Below are positions 11,201 through 22,990 of a stretch of DNA of 54,831 bases, one piece after another. The position numbers were made by a program, and so were the translations under genes. Source of the DNA: Plantago elongata (lineage: Eukaryota; Streptophyta; Magnoliopsida; Lamiales; Plantaginaceae); NCBI GenBank assembly GCA_036897095.1, contig JAYMSP010000381.1, positions 1-54,831 of the forward strand, read 5' to 3'. Below the pieces are notes generated by a model. It made no database searches and was not told the origin of the DNA. It was given only the letters and a program-made list of their open reading frames with translations. Position 1 is the first letter of the stretch; each line of letters opens with the position of its first letter.

Positions 11201-14200
11201 CATTTTAATCTTGTATTGCTATCCTGATCGTCTGAAACGACCACTCACATTTATTATTGCGTAAACTATTATTTTGCTTATATGGCAGTGTTTTACAAAT
11301 AGGATGGATCCACACAACGTTTTATGCATATTTAACTTATGATGTGTGAACCTTTACTACAGAATTGACTTTGTTTAAACATTAACTTAATATTTAGTAC
11401 TATAGTTCAATATCTGATTATCAGTCAAACGAGGAGCACTTTATATTAAGTGAAAAAGTAAGACATAGTTGTACTATTCTTGATGGATTTTCTTACGTTT
11501 GCAGCTGCAAGTCATGTTCAAATGTAACCCGTTTCCCAAGATACAATGATCCACTGAAGGTGTGATATTTTATCAGTCGAACACTCTTACACATTACACA
11601 GGTCAAAATGCATGTCTGAACAGTACACATTTTTCCATTTTGGTGTGTTTTTGGCCATTTAACACGTTAGAGTCAGTCCTACTCATTCTATATTTCTATA
11701 AAGCAGAGATTTCTTCGTCCATCAATTTATTTATAATTTTTCTGCACAGCTTCTGGAAACAAGAAAGGGCCGCTGTGGTGAATGGGCCAACTGTTTCACG
11801 CTATATTGTCGAGCTTTTGGCTATGATTCTAGGCTGGTAAGTGTTCTTTTGATGAAACCTATAACTACTAGAAATCTTTACAGTGAAAATGAACGTTTCT
11901 TTATAACAAATTTTCACCAAGATTACGTGTAAATAGGATTTAACATCATTATTAAGTGTAATTAATAACTTCTAGATTTTTATTTATGTGTAGTGTGTAC
12001 ATGCTTGGAAGTTTGTAAGGGAAAAATGCACATATGTACCCTATGTTCTTCGAAAGATGCACGGTTGTATCTCATGTTCTTGAAATTGCACGGATGTACC
12101 TTATATTCTTCAAAATCATGCACGCTTACTCTTGCTCTAATAGTGGTGTGTGTAATACACTCTCCATGTGTGCAAGTGGCTTTACTTTTTTAAGCATACA
12201 AAATTTTCAATTTTATAATATATATTTACTTTTTTGAACCAAGATGAATAATATTAATTTAAAATTATTAAATAAAATATAATATAATAAAATGAAAAAA
12301 AAAGTAAATTTGTGAAAATTAAAAGATATATAAATAGTCATAATAGCTCTACTAATTTAAAATAATGATATTTTCACAAAAAAAGTTATTGTAATGATTT
12401 ATCAAAATTTATAATAGTATTCCAGAAAATATGAAATAAAATATCAACAGTATTGAAGGTAGGTTTTTTAAAATAGTGTATATTAGTATGAATTATTGTT
12501 ATTCCGGAAACTTTTCAGGGAAACTATTGTACCCTATTATAAATTTATATTAATATATTTGTACTAATTTACAAAAGTTTTATATGAAAAAAATATTATT
12601 TTCATATTTAATTTGTAACTTTATTAAAAAATTGTATTTTAATGACCCTTAATAATTTTATTTGAAACTATTAAAATATTTGTTATAAATTCTTACACTA
12701 TAGAAAACTTCATTTAATGATCATATAAACAATGGGTCATTGATAAAGGCTAGGCCGTTATAAGTTATAACACTTAACTTGAATTTTCACCTGGGTCATT
12801 GATAAAGGTTAGGCCGTTAGGGCTGTCAATTTTAAAGTCCAAGTCCAAACCAGATCCAATATTAATCCACTTGTGCATGTAATCTGGACTAGATCAAGGT
12901 CCAATTTAGATCAATCATTCTTTTCATTTTTTTAGAAGATACTCAATTCTTTTAACTATATTGCAGAGGATATAATTTCAGGAGCTGGCTCATCATTTTT
13001 GCCAGTCTTGTGTTGAGTACATTTTTTGCGGTGCTGGAGTTGCAGTCTCTTTATTTATTTATTTATTTTTATTCATTGCAGTGTCTTAAACTGATGTCTT
13101 CATTCTTCCATTTTATTGAAGTTGATTTCCTGCTCTAGCTTTGCCATGTCAATGCAGTTCCCTGAACCATCCCTTACTAGATCAATGATAGTACTTCAAT
13201 ATAGACATCTAGGTGATTCTGGGTGAAAGTATGAAGAAGAAAACCTAATACCCAAATCAATTACTGTAATCAAAGCATCAAATTAATTGTTGCAACTTGG
13301 CATCAGTTGGCATCCCGCCTATTAATTGTGTCATTTCAGACCACGGCTCCATTGATCAATGTGGTTTCTTATGTTTTTCACATTTTGCAGATAATAGACT
13401 TCACCGATCATGTATGGACAGAGTGCTTCTCACTGTGTTTGGGAAAGTATGATGTGTATAATTATCAAAATGCTTTATACATTTTTCCTTTTAGTTGAGA
13501 ACCAGAAATTTATCTTGGCCCTTGTGACAATGTGTGCAGGTGGATGCACCTGGACCCTTGTGAAGGAATATATGATAATCCACTGCTCTATGAGAAAGGG
13601 TAACATTTCATCGACAGCTTATTTAATTATTTGTAGGGCATTTTACGGCTATGGTTCTGCAATTTACACTGTATTTATCTCTATACTATTTTAAAGGGAA
13701 GATGAATAGCGTAGTTAGCGGACCAAAAGTACTTATTTTTTCTTTTTAACTTTTTACCCTAGCACACTACATTCAAATTGAGAATTTTGTAAAATTATAT
13801 GGTTAAATCTTATTAAAAGTTGCATTATAATTGCTTGTCCTACAAAAATGTTTATAAATTTATAGTTTATCCAATAATAAGTTGAAAGTTTACACACGAG
13901 TACCGCGTACCAATTGTTCTAGTATTTCTTATTGGATAATGGTTGGTGATGTCAAGTGTTAATATCATTATATAAATTAATTCTGAACCTTCTATCTACT
14001 TTTACTTTGAAGCTGGAACAAGAATTTGGACTATGTAATTGCTCTAAGTAGAGATGGAGTTTATGATGTCATCAAGCGTTATACAAGAAAGTGGCATGAG
14101 GTACTCGTATCAGTTTCTTCATATTTGAATTCATATACTGTATCACTGTCCCCCTTTTTCACAGAGCAACCAAATGAGTCAGATTCATTCTTATTTCTAG

Positions 14201-16266
14201 GTTATGTCTAGAAGGGTATTGACGACAGAGCCTGCTCTGGCTGCAATTATTTCTGATATAACAAGGGAATGTCGCAAGAATTTCACATTTGAGATGCGCT
14301 CAAAGCTCGAAGAACGTGACAAGTATGAAAAAGCAGAACTTGAGAGAAACTTGTTTTCTAAAGATGATGCTTCAATCTCACTTCCTGGAAGACTAAGCGG
14401 GGATGAAGTCTGGCGCATGTCAAGAGCAGAATTTGGCTCTTCTTCTTTGAGTTCTTCATCCTGTCCGGTTCGTAAATGTATAGATGAGCATGTGACAAAG
14501 ATATACAATGCATTTTACCCTATCATTCATCAGCTAGTAGAACAGGCATATGACAAGTCAAGAGCAATAGAAATCATCACCAAATTTAAAACCATTTTGA
14601 TTGGCCTAAGGAATACCCCTTTCAAAACTAGGAGAATTACTCTAAAGGCCGAGCCAGCCAATTCATATTTCCTTCAGTTGCTTCCATCTTTTGGTCAATT
14701 GTTCGATGCCCTCTCATTGAAGACTGAGCTGGGCGTTGATGGGACAACCAATATATGTCTAGCGTGTGATCCAGTAAGAACATCAGTGGCACTTCCAGTT
14801 GTCTTTCATGCTCTAGATGATATAATATGTAACTTGAATATCTGTAAGAGTTTGAGAAAAGAATGTCTATCTTGGCCACTTCTGAAGTTGAATAGAATAT
14901 GTTCTGGTTTTGTACTTGCCAGCGGAGAGGAGCTTCCTTTTGGAATAGTAAGTAACTTTCAACTTTACTTTCTATGTTGCGGTTATTGTGCATTTCAATT
15001 TCATTAATTCTTAAAATATAGTAACTTTTATCTTAACTTGATCAATTCTGGCAAATAATCAGGCCACATCTGCATTTGATGGAACTCGCATGTCAAAGTG
15101 GGAAGAACCAAATGGTGCTACAGGTTTGGTTATTGTTCTTGGATATCATATTTCTTTTCTCATGACTGTCACCTCCCCAGTGACTGATTCCCTGGTTAAC
15201 TTCCATGCCATCATCAGTGGCAGAATTTTCAATGGCAATAAATGAATTAGCAGACTGGTTTCTCATTGTCATTTGGTTTTGATATAAGTGTGCTGTACTT
15301 CTCATGCATAAGATGAATAACGAAAACTTCTCCCAAACAAACAGACAAACTAGAACAGGAAATAACAAAATGTAGATGGATGCTTTGGCATGCAATATCT
15401 GATTGGCACAACTTTGTTAACTGCAATGATGTGTGTTCGTGATTACATCAAGTACTAATGAAGCTTGATCTCATAGGTTGTTGGATAATGTATAAGGTGT
15501 CCGATAACCAGAAGCATGAGTTAATCTCCTATGAATTAATGTCAGCCAACGATGCCCCAGAACGTGATCCAATGGACTGGTATGACACTTTGAATTGTAT
15601 CTTTTTATCTTTGTACACTTGATTTACTATTTGGGCCTATGCACAGTGCACAGCAAGTGATTGGCAATTGCATATCCTAATGTACTTAGCACAATATATC
15701 TTATACTGCATGGCAGTCACTTATACTTCTTTGAGATTGTAGAGGTATAAAGCCGTACTCTTTGCATCAGTTGCCCCTCTTTGCATAATATTTACCCCTG
15801 TGCCAATATACACATGTACATATTCTGCATTCTTGGATGGAAGGATGGCACTGTCTTGCCTGTATGACGTATGGTATACTACAATGAGGGAAGCAATATC
15901 CAGATTTTGTTACTAGATACTTAAGCTATTGAAATTATATTCACAGGATTATTGAAGGAAGTGCAGATGAAGGCTCTACCTGGCATATTTTGGATAAGCA
16001 AACTTCACAGATGTTTGAAAATCGCTTCCAGCGAAGAACATTTGAAGTCAAACTGCAATCATTCTTGGCAAATGCCTTCAGGTATAATTTGTCAAAAACC
16101 TAATCCTATCAGCCTACTGTATCATTTATATTTTATGGACTCTGAACTTTTTGCTTGTCATAGGCTAAGGGTTCTTTCAGTTCGAGATGCCAAATCAAAT
16201 TCACGATTTCAAATAGGTAGCATTGACCTTTATGCAAAGACATGTGGAGCTCCTAGTATGAAATGA
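8244..16266 (+). CDS. PNG1: cytosolic peptide:N-glycanase (PNGase)
   Basis: Removes N-glycans from misfolded glycoproteins exported from the ER. Exons: 8244-8321, 8413-8466, 8743-8907, 9460-9558, 9789-9875, 10339-10421, 11063-11176, 11505-11559, 11750-11836, 13391-13446, 13540-13599, 14013-14100, 14201-14947, 15063-15123, 15477-15579, 15947-16081, 16164-16266. All introns are GT-AG and the frame is kept throughout, giving 724 residues (Arabidopsis PNG1 is about 721). Seen: zinc-binding pairs CESC (Cys196/199) and CKSC (Cys228/231); transglutaminase-fold triad Cys254 (GRCGEWANC), His281 (DHVWTE) and Asp298 (HLDPCEG). The C-terminal third resembles the galactose-binding-like domain of plant PNGases. 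ATG context ACCATGG is favourable. The first intron is only 91 bp; intron 9 (11837-13390) is the largest and contains repeats. No lesion is visible, so the gene looks functional. Confidence 0.95.
12026..12137. repeat. diverged tandem repeat (about 31-bp unit, 3.5 copies) in PNG1 intron 9
   Basis: Successive units begin with TGCAC and carry TGTACCNTATGTTCTT-like text; the unit starts near 12026, 12057 and 12087, with a partial fourth near 12118. It is followed by several hundred very AT-rich bases. It probably marks a transposon relic in the intron, but I recognise no family. Confidence 0.6.
12734..12819. repeat. 27-bp direct repeat pair in PNG1 intron 9
   Basis: Positions 12734-12760 and 12793-12819 match at 26 of 27 bases (begins GGGTCATTGATAAAGG). 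The second copy runs directly into TTAGGGCTGTCAA, which resembles a plant hAT-type end. It may be duplicated intron DNA beside a decayed insertion. Confidence 0.6.
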
Positions 16267-17168
16267 TCGAAATTTGTTCTCCAACAACTTTTCTTCACCA
16301 TCACTGCCTTGGGCACATACGACACTGAAATACTGAATAATGAATAGGTGCAAGGAGGGGCTGCACTGTACTGTTGTAAATCTTCCAAACTGATGTCGAT
16401 TCTTTCACTTCTGAGCGTATACTAGCCACCAACTTTACCAATTGCTTACCTTGCGCACAACGTTTCAAAATAATATCCCCCGGATAAAACCTACTACTGG
16501 CAGTACATACTATACATGATAGATCAAAGGCAGACTAAGGGGGTATTTTGAAAGGCTTCATCGTTTCACCCTTCTTCAATTAGTGCTAGTACGAGATAAT
16601 TTCAGGTAAAACTGGAGTTGCAAATACTGTTGAACTTCTTAAATTAATTTGTAACTTGGAGACAATAAGTTGTTAACACCATCTACATTAGCTGAGAAAG
16701 TGCTCAAGAAGGTTAAAGTTGAAGCTTTCTCGTTCCAGTTTAAGGTATCTAAAAAGGGCCCAAAAAATCACAGGTGCACTTTGGGTCTGAGACCGGTGTA
16801 AAAAGAAACACCATTAGTCAATGAGGGCAACAAAGGATTAAATACAGGTCACCAAACAGGAATTGCATCGCCCATAAATATTTTCAGAACCTTTGAAAGT
16901 TGCATCATGATGCACCACATCAGAAATTGCATCATGATGCACCCATATCATTCAGAAATTCAGAACAAGTTCTCAGCAATCCAATTTTCAAAGCACTTGT
17001 GCAACAGCATAAGAAAAACAATCTAATGTCTGCCGATCTGGCTCTAGAAAGTTCTTTCAATAGTTCATAACATTCAAACAACATTTCATTAACTTCTAAT
17101 GATGAAGCTAAGGAAATTCCTTAAATGTGGCTGAAATCAACTTGTCCTTTCTCTTTAGCTCATGTAGG
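16267..17168. other. convergent 3' region between PNG1 and the PITH gene
   Basis: About 900 bp separates the two stop codons and should hold both 3' UTRs. Short repeats of GCATCATGATGCACC-like text occur at 16902-16946. I see no additional gene. Confidence 0.5.
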
Positions 17169-20100
17169 TTAGTGATCCTCAATCTTCTTCAAACCTTTCA
17201 TATCAGTTGTTTCCACGCTGCATCACATAAGAAAAAACATGCATATAAATAGGTGGTCTATAGGAAAATTTTGAGATCTATATTTAATCAAAAAATTTGG
17301 GGGAGTATTAACTCTAATCATATCAGTTATGAACTGATGATTTCAAACTCCCCACTATACCAAACACATGTTTATATATCCCGAAGAGCAGTTTCACACC
17401 ATAAATTATGATTGCCATCAATGGTTCTGCAATGCTCCTGTTCTCCAACTCCGCATCTTCCTACTTCATTATCATTCATCCTACTTTATTCACTCTTCTT
17501 ATTGTGCCGGGGTCTACGGGAAGTTGAACTCGGGATGGGGGAGTATTAACTCTAATGAAAGTTCCAAAATCCAAACATCTAATATGCATAATATGGAGAT
17601 GACAAAAAACTGAAAAAGTACGGGGCTAATATTTTCCTACAATTCAAAAGATAAAATAACAGGTGCTGAAAGAAGCAGTATTGTCAATCTGGGGACAGTG
17701 CTTGCCGATTCTGCTGCAATCATGGAATTTCCAGAATGGAGTAATGCAGTGATCCCGGTACGTTTGGTTCACCGATGGGAAGAGAAGAAATATTAGTGGG
17801 AGGTGCACAAACAAAAGGTTTTATGGACGGAAATTGTTTGAAATAGAAATTTAGATCAGGATCAGGCAGATATAAACTTCCATACCTACCCCTTTCTTGC
17901 CCAAAATTACAAAAAAAACACCCAATAAAGATGATATTTGCATGAACTGGCCATTAAAATTGCAACTTCTAGGCTTTTAACTAGAATACAAATAAAATGT
18001 TATCCTTATAACATTCTTTAATGAAGTGTTCATCTCTTCCCATCCCATACTTTATAGGTTCGCTGTTATACACATCAGGTATTGATAACACTGGATAACA
18101 TGCTGCCAAAATAGTGCAACCCAATACACAAATATAGATCTATAAGCATTATAAAAATATTTACAAACAAGTGAGGGAATGAAAGGAAACAACCCAGGTC
18201 GAACAATAACGAGTAACGGAAAAGAAACAGAATTAGGAAAAAATAACGTAGCCGAAGTAATTGGAGATGGTACAAGGGAATTTCGTTAGAGAGGATACTA
18301 GTGGCATGGAGAAGGTAAGTAGGTCAGAACATTAGTTTTGTTTAGTCGGATATATCAGATCCCAATCATTATATTTAAAGAGACAGGGGAATACATTCAA
18401 GTCACCTAGTCTGAACTCGAAGGAAACATACTTTTGCAGATACTGTGCGGGTTTGCACGTATCGGTGCTTCTTAGTCCTAAACACTACATCGAACATAGT
18501 GTTTATAGTAAAGATAAGTAAACTGAAAAGAGATCAGAGCAAACTTACGTTGTTCCTGTTAGAACGATCTTTTGAATTTGTGTAGTCTCTGAACCAGATT
18601 GATTGTCCTCGATGAAAATTGTCAAGCTGTTTCAAGGAAATGAGTGAGATCATTCCACATTATTATAAAAGGGTAAACAAACCAGCATACACTGAGACAA
18701 TTACAACAAATATACCTGCGGACATTTTGAAATTTGACATACTTCACAACGAATGGTGTTCCCTGAAAATGTTAAACATCGGCTGTTAATAAAGAAACTT
18801 AATCCACATTTCTCTCCAATTCACAAGTGGTTCTAGAAAAACAAAGAAAATTAACCTTGAGGTTTTCCTCGGATAAAGTAGCTATATCACTAGTGGGGAA
18901 ATCATTGACATCGCTGAATAAATTGCTATTGTTAGAATGCAGTCCAGAAGCAGCTGCTGAGACATTAGGTCACATAATTAATTAAGTCATGAGATATTAC
19001 CTAAACCCGATGTGCTCCCTATTAACAAAAAGCTTCACTGTTTTTGGACCTGAGAAAATGAAGAGGGATATTAGCCAATAGATATATGAAATAGCCTTCA
19101 ATGATGCATCACTGAGATGAATGAAAATAACCATAATGAAATGGATAACCGGGCTCAGGATATCAAAGGCAGAGATTAGAGGCATGACAAATGTAGGAAA
19201 AAGTAGGGTTTATCTTGTTATGGAATCTAAGCAGTAATTAAAGACCAGAAAAACCACATAAACCATTCTTCAATGCATCATGATGTCATCAACACCAAAA
19301 CCATCACACCAGCATGCTCATTTCATTCAGTAGGATGAGCACAACTCAGTTGGTAAGACATTTCCCCTCCAACCAACAGGACAGGGGTTCGAGTCACATT
19401 TGCCGTTTCAAAAAAAAAAAAAAAAGTACGATGAGCACCGCGTGAAGAATACTGAAGGAGTAGCGGACCATAGGAAGGACCATTTATGTCAGACACACTT
19501 GGTTATTATTAGTGAACAGCGGACCATAGCAAGAGCTATCATTGTGCTGAATAGATATGCATACTATGTAACGTTAAGATATAGCATAAGTAAAGAACTG
19601 ATTGTATAACATATAACTTTATAATAACCGATAAATAGCTGAAAAGACACCGTACCAATAGCTTAATTAGTCAAACAAAACAAGATCAAGTAAAGTTAAA
19701 AAAGCAACTCTTTCAAATTCTCATATTCACACTCAAATTTACCGCGACTTCTTAATTTACTACTCCCTCTTTTATATAAAGTTTCAGCAACTTGTACGCT
19801 GGTTGAAATATTTGAAGTTTCACTTATTTTAGCCACATCTTCCCAATTCTACCCTTCAAATTTACAGTTTCCTTCCAATTTTTACTGGTACATCATACGT
19901 GAGTGTTGATTAGGAATTTAGTGGAAAATAAATAAATACCAATGTGTAAAAACGCCTAAGACTTCATATTAGGAGGCAATAATATATAATAAAAATTGAA
20001 AGTAAAACAGCTTGGGTGTAAAATAGTGATGCTATTTGTCACTAGAGGCTACAGCTAAGACCGCGACTACGACACGTGCACCATATTGTGCTTAGCCATG

Positions 20101-21659
20101 AAGCATCCGTATGCTATTCTATACTTATCACTACTGACAACTATGATGTCACATTATAGAGTTGCATGATTTCGGACCATGTAATGAAAGATTGTAGATA
20201 CCGCTTACGACAAACGCATACGACCAAATTAAAGAACACGATAATTGTGATGATGTTGACAAATACAAAAGCATTTAGTAAGGCACATACCTTCCTCTTC
20301 TGGCCCTTTTATGATGATAGAATGCAGTTTAACAACTTGGGTAAACGGTAAATAAATTAACAGCTGTTCGTCAGCATCACTTTCCAGTTTCAAACCCTCA
20401 TCCTCTCTGTAACCCTGGTTTACCAATGAAACGAAACAATGAAGAGAAAACCATTAAAATCTACCATCATCACAATATCCTACCCCAGCGCCCAACATAC
20501 CCTACCCAACAGGGGGGGGGGGGGGGGCACAAAAAAAATTTAATCACTAATTCATAGTAGTAATAGTAATACCAACAATAATAAAAAACCAATAGCATAA
20601 TAGTGGCCAAAACTGCAAAGCTGACCAGCAAAAAGGGCCTTGTTATGCTAGATAGCTATAACGAATGCAACTTTCCTCATCGCCTGAAACATCGATATAC
20701 ACAAGTCTAGCTATTGTCATCCACTGATAACTATTACATGCATGATAAACTCAATTAGTTTACCAAAGTCGGGATAAATCAAGTTCCATATGATACAACT
20801 CAACAACAAATACTAATCCAAGCTCTTAAACAATACTATTCCTTGCAAAATTGTGCCAAAATACAATTATGATCCATGATGGATATTAATATTTGTTTGA
20901 AACCAATCTAAAGATCTTCTTCTTCACCATAGCAACAATTCATCACTAGTATCGGTGATGCTTTTGGTAAACTATAATGCCAGGCATTTTCAGTCAGTCA
21001 ATCGTGTGTTTTTTTTTTCCGGAATGACTTTTAGCTAGGAATTAATACCATACCACGTCAGCTGTATAGAGTGATCACACCGAGAAAGCAGTCAATAAGC
21101 ACAAAAACAAAAACGACGTCGTAGATTAGTTCCTTAATCAGTAACAACTTTGAAATCTCTGAACAATAAAGTGTAAACATACAGCTTAAAAGTTTGATAC
21201 CTCTAAAAATGAACACACAGCTCACTGTATTGGAGCACGGTTAAAACATACTAGACGAACATGATGAATCTATCACAGTATTCCAAAACCAATGAACGAG
21301 CAACTCAAATATCCAGATCTAAATTCCACAGCATACCTAACAGCGGTTTTCAATCTGCCTAAGAACGCTCGTCAACTAGAACGCCACGGTTTGGAGCAGA
21401 GAAACAATTTACCTGTTTGAGAGCGTTTGGGAGAGAATGGCTGCTACTGTGATTCAAACACTCCACACCAGACCAATCGATAAAATCCACCAAATCAACC
21501 TGATTATCATCAGATGATAGATTATGCAACGATAAATGAAAATTTTCAAACGCTTCTTATGTACCTAGAGAAGAAAATTTTAGAGAAACATTAATGGAGG
21601 ATGATTGAAGCTACCTTGTCTCTGTGATTAGCGCTAGCAGAGGCAGATTCGGTCGCCAT
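17169..21659 (-). CDS. PITH-domain (DUF1000) protein, related to the C-terminus of thioredoxin-like TXNL1
   Basis: Exons (minus): 21659-21615, 21499-21413, 20414-20291, 19049-19001, 18913-18856, 18762-18716, 18626-18549, 17217-17169. All join in frame through GT-AG introns to 178 residues. The protein is almost entirely one PITH domain. Seen: [16 protein letters not shown] at the start, [50 protein letters not shown] and a charged tail ending KKIEDH. Arabidopsis At3g04780 (176 residues, from memory) is a near-complete match. The thioredoxin domain present in animal TXNL1 is absent, as is usual in this plant group. TXNL1 binds the 26S proteasome; a similar role here is inference. The start codon lies in ACCATGG context. 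Intron 3 carries a SINE and intron 2 a 16-base poly-G tract. Confidence 0.95.
19343..19424 (+). mobile_element. short tRNA-derived SINE with poly-A tail, copy A (PITH gene intron 3)
   Basis: The 82-bp body has an A-box-like AACTCAGTTGGTAAGA and B-box-like GGGTTCGAGTC, then CGTTTC and a run of about 15 A. It is flanked by near-perfect direct repeats AGTAGGATGAGCAC (19329-19342) and AGTACGATGAGCAC (19425-19438), 13 of 14 matching. Head, internal CCTCCAACCAA and CGTTTC-A(n) tail are shared with 44280-44371. It lies antisense to the host gene. Confidence 0.85.
20512..20527. repeat. 16-base poly-G tract in PITH gene intron 2
   Basis: Sixteen consecutive G on the plus strand (C in the transcript of the minus-strand gene). 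It may be length-variable between individuals or a sequencing or assembly weak point. Confidence 0.85.
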
Positions 21660-22412
21660 GGTTGCTGTTGTTGTTTGTTTGATATTAAGAGAGAGAGGAT
21701 TTTGGGGTTTTGTAACACTTTTGTTTGCGCAGAAAGAAATGAATGGGGACTTATTTGAGTTATTTCTATTTTCTTAACTTGGTTTTGAGATTTGATTTCT
21801 AATTGTTTATCGTATCGGACTTGGGGCTATGGGATTTTGAATAGAGTAATGTGAGTCTGTGCACAAAATTGCAGTTGTATTATCTCCGATTCGAATTAAA
21901 TTTCTGTATATTTTTTATAAAAAATATAATTAAAATTAAAATAATTCAACTTTATTTCTATACAAAACAACATAAATTTTCACATCTATTTTACTGAAAA
22001 TTAGTATTTGTGTCACTCTATCTAGTTGTTAAATGTAAATGTCTCTCATTAATACATGTATTTTATAAAACTTTGTAACGGTAAAGAGACCCCTTTAGAA
22101 TTAACAATTATGAACGATATTGAACTTACGTTTATTTCCCATTTTAAATATACATTCATTATTCGTATTATGAATTAGTGAGGTTATGTTTAAACTTTAT
22201 ATTAGCTTGTCCTTGTATCTCTAATAAAATTATAAGATTATATTATTTTGCATTTAAATTATGCTAATGTTTGGTAGTGGACTGGATGAAATCACGGAAG
22301 AGTGGTATTTTACAATTTAAATAAGAATTTTTACTTTAAAAAATTAATAACAATAACAACCTTTCATGTCACTTGTTATTAGGGTCATACATTGACCCCT
22401 CAAATAACAATT
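21660..22412. other. upstream region of the PITH gene, no gene recognised
   Basis: AT-rich spacer that should contain the 5' UTR and promoter of the PITH gene at its left end. No clear TATA box was found. No coding region is visible. Confidence 0.45.
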
Positions 22413-22570
22413 GGGGGGTGTTTGGATGGAGATTTGAATACCCCAATTTGGATCAATGAACAGTGATTTGGCCTAAAATACACTTAAAATACCCCCTCTT
22501 AAATGTCCATCCAAACACAATTTTCACCAAAATCCATCCAAATGCACACTTAAATGTCCATCCAAACAGT
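22413..22570. mobile_element. MITE-like repeat, copy 2 (related to 7728-7875)
   Basis: Terminal inverted repeats TGTTTGGATGGA (22419-22430) and TCCATCCAAACA (22557-22568) match perfectly over 12 bases. The interior contains CAGTGATTTGGCCTAAAATA, shared with copy 1. No coding content. The exact target duplication is unclear, so the superfamily is not assigned. Confidence 0.65.
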
Positions 22571-22990
22571 ATAAAAAAGAAATTCGGTGATCATGATTCA
22601 TGAATATATAGTTTTTTTTTTCTTGAGACCTAAAGCTTTTACTTATCAGTAATGAGTATAATGACCTTAGTTTGGTAAATGGTAATTGAAGATTTGTGTT
22701 GAATCACGTCATATCTACATAAGATTATACTTAATCATGAATACAAATCCTAGTGTAGTTCTGCAAGTTGATTTACTGATGTTCGCATGTTGCTTTCATT
22801 TTGCCAAGGTGACTGAGAATTTAATGAAGAAAAGAACAGTGTGAAGTTGATGAAGAACAGAACAGTATGAAGTTAAATGAAGAACAGATTATACTGAACA
22901 ATAATTTTTACTCTCATTCATGAACAGCTTTTGAAACATAGAAGTAGAGGAGTGTGATCAGAAGTTCAGAACAAACTATATAGGATCTCA

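Noticed and set aside
12240..12720. AT-rich block in PNG1 intron 9 as a replication or matrix-attachment site
   Set aside because: High AT content alone is common in plant introns; no specific motif supports it.
19343..19424. Functional tRNA gene
   Set aside because: A and B boxes are present, but no paired acceptor stem is visible, and the poly-A tail and flanking duplications show a SINE.
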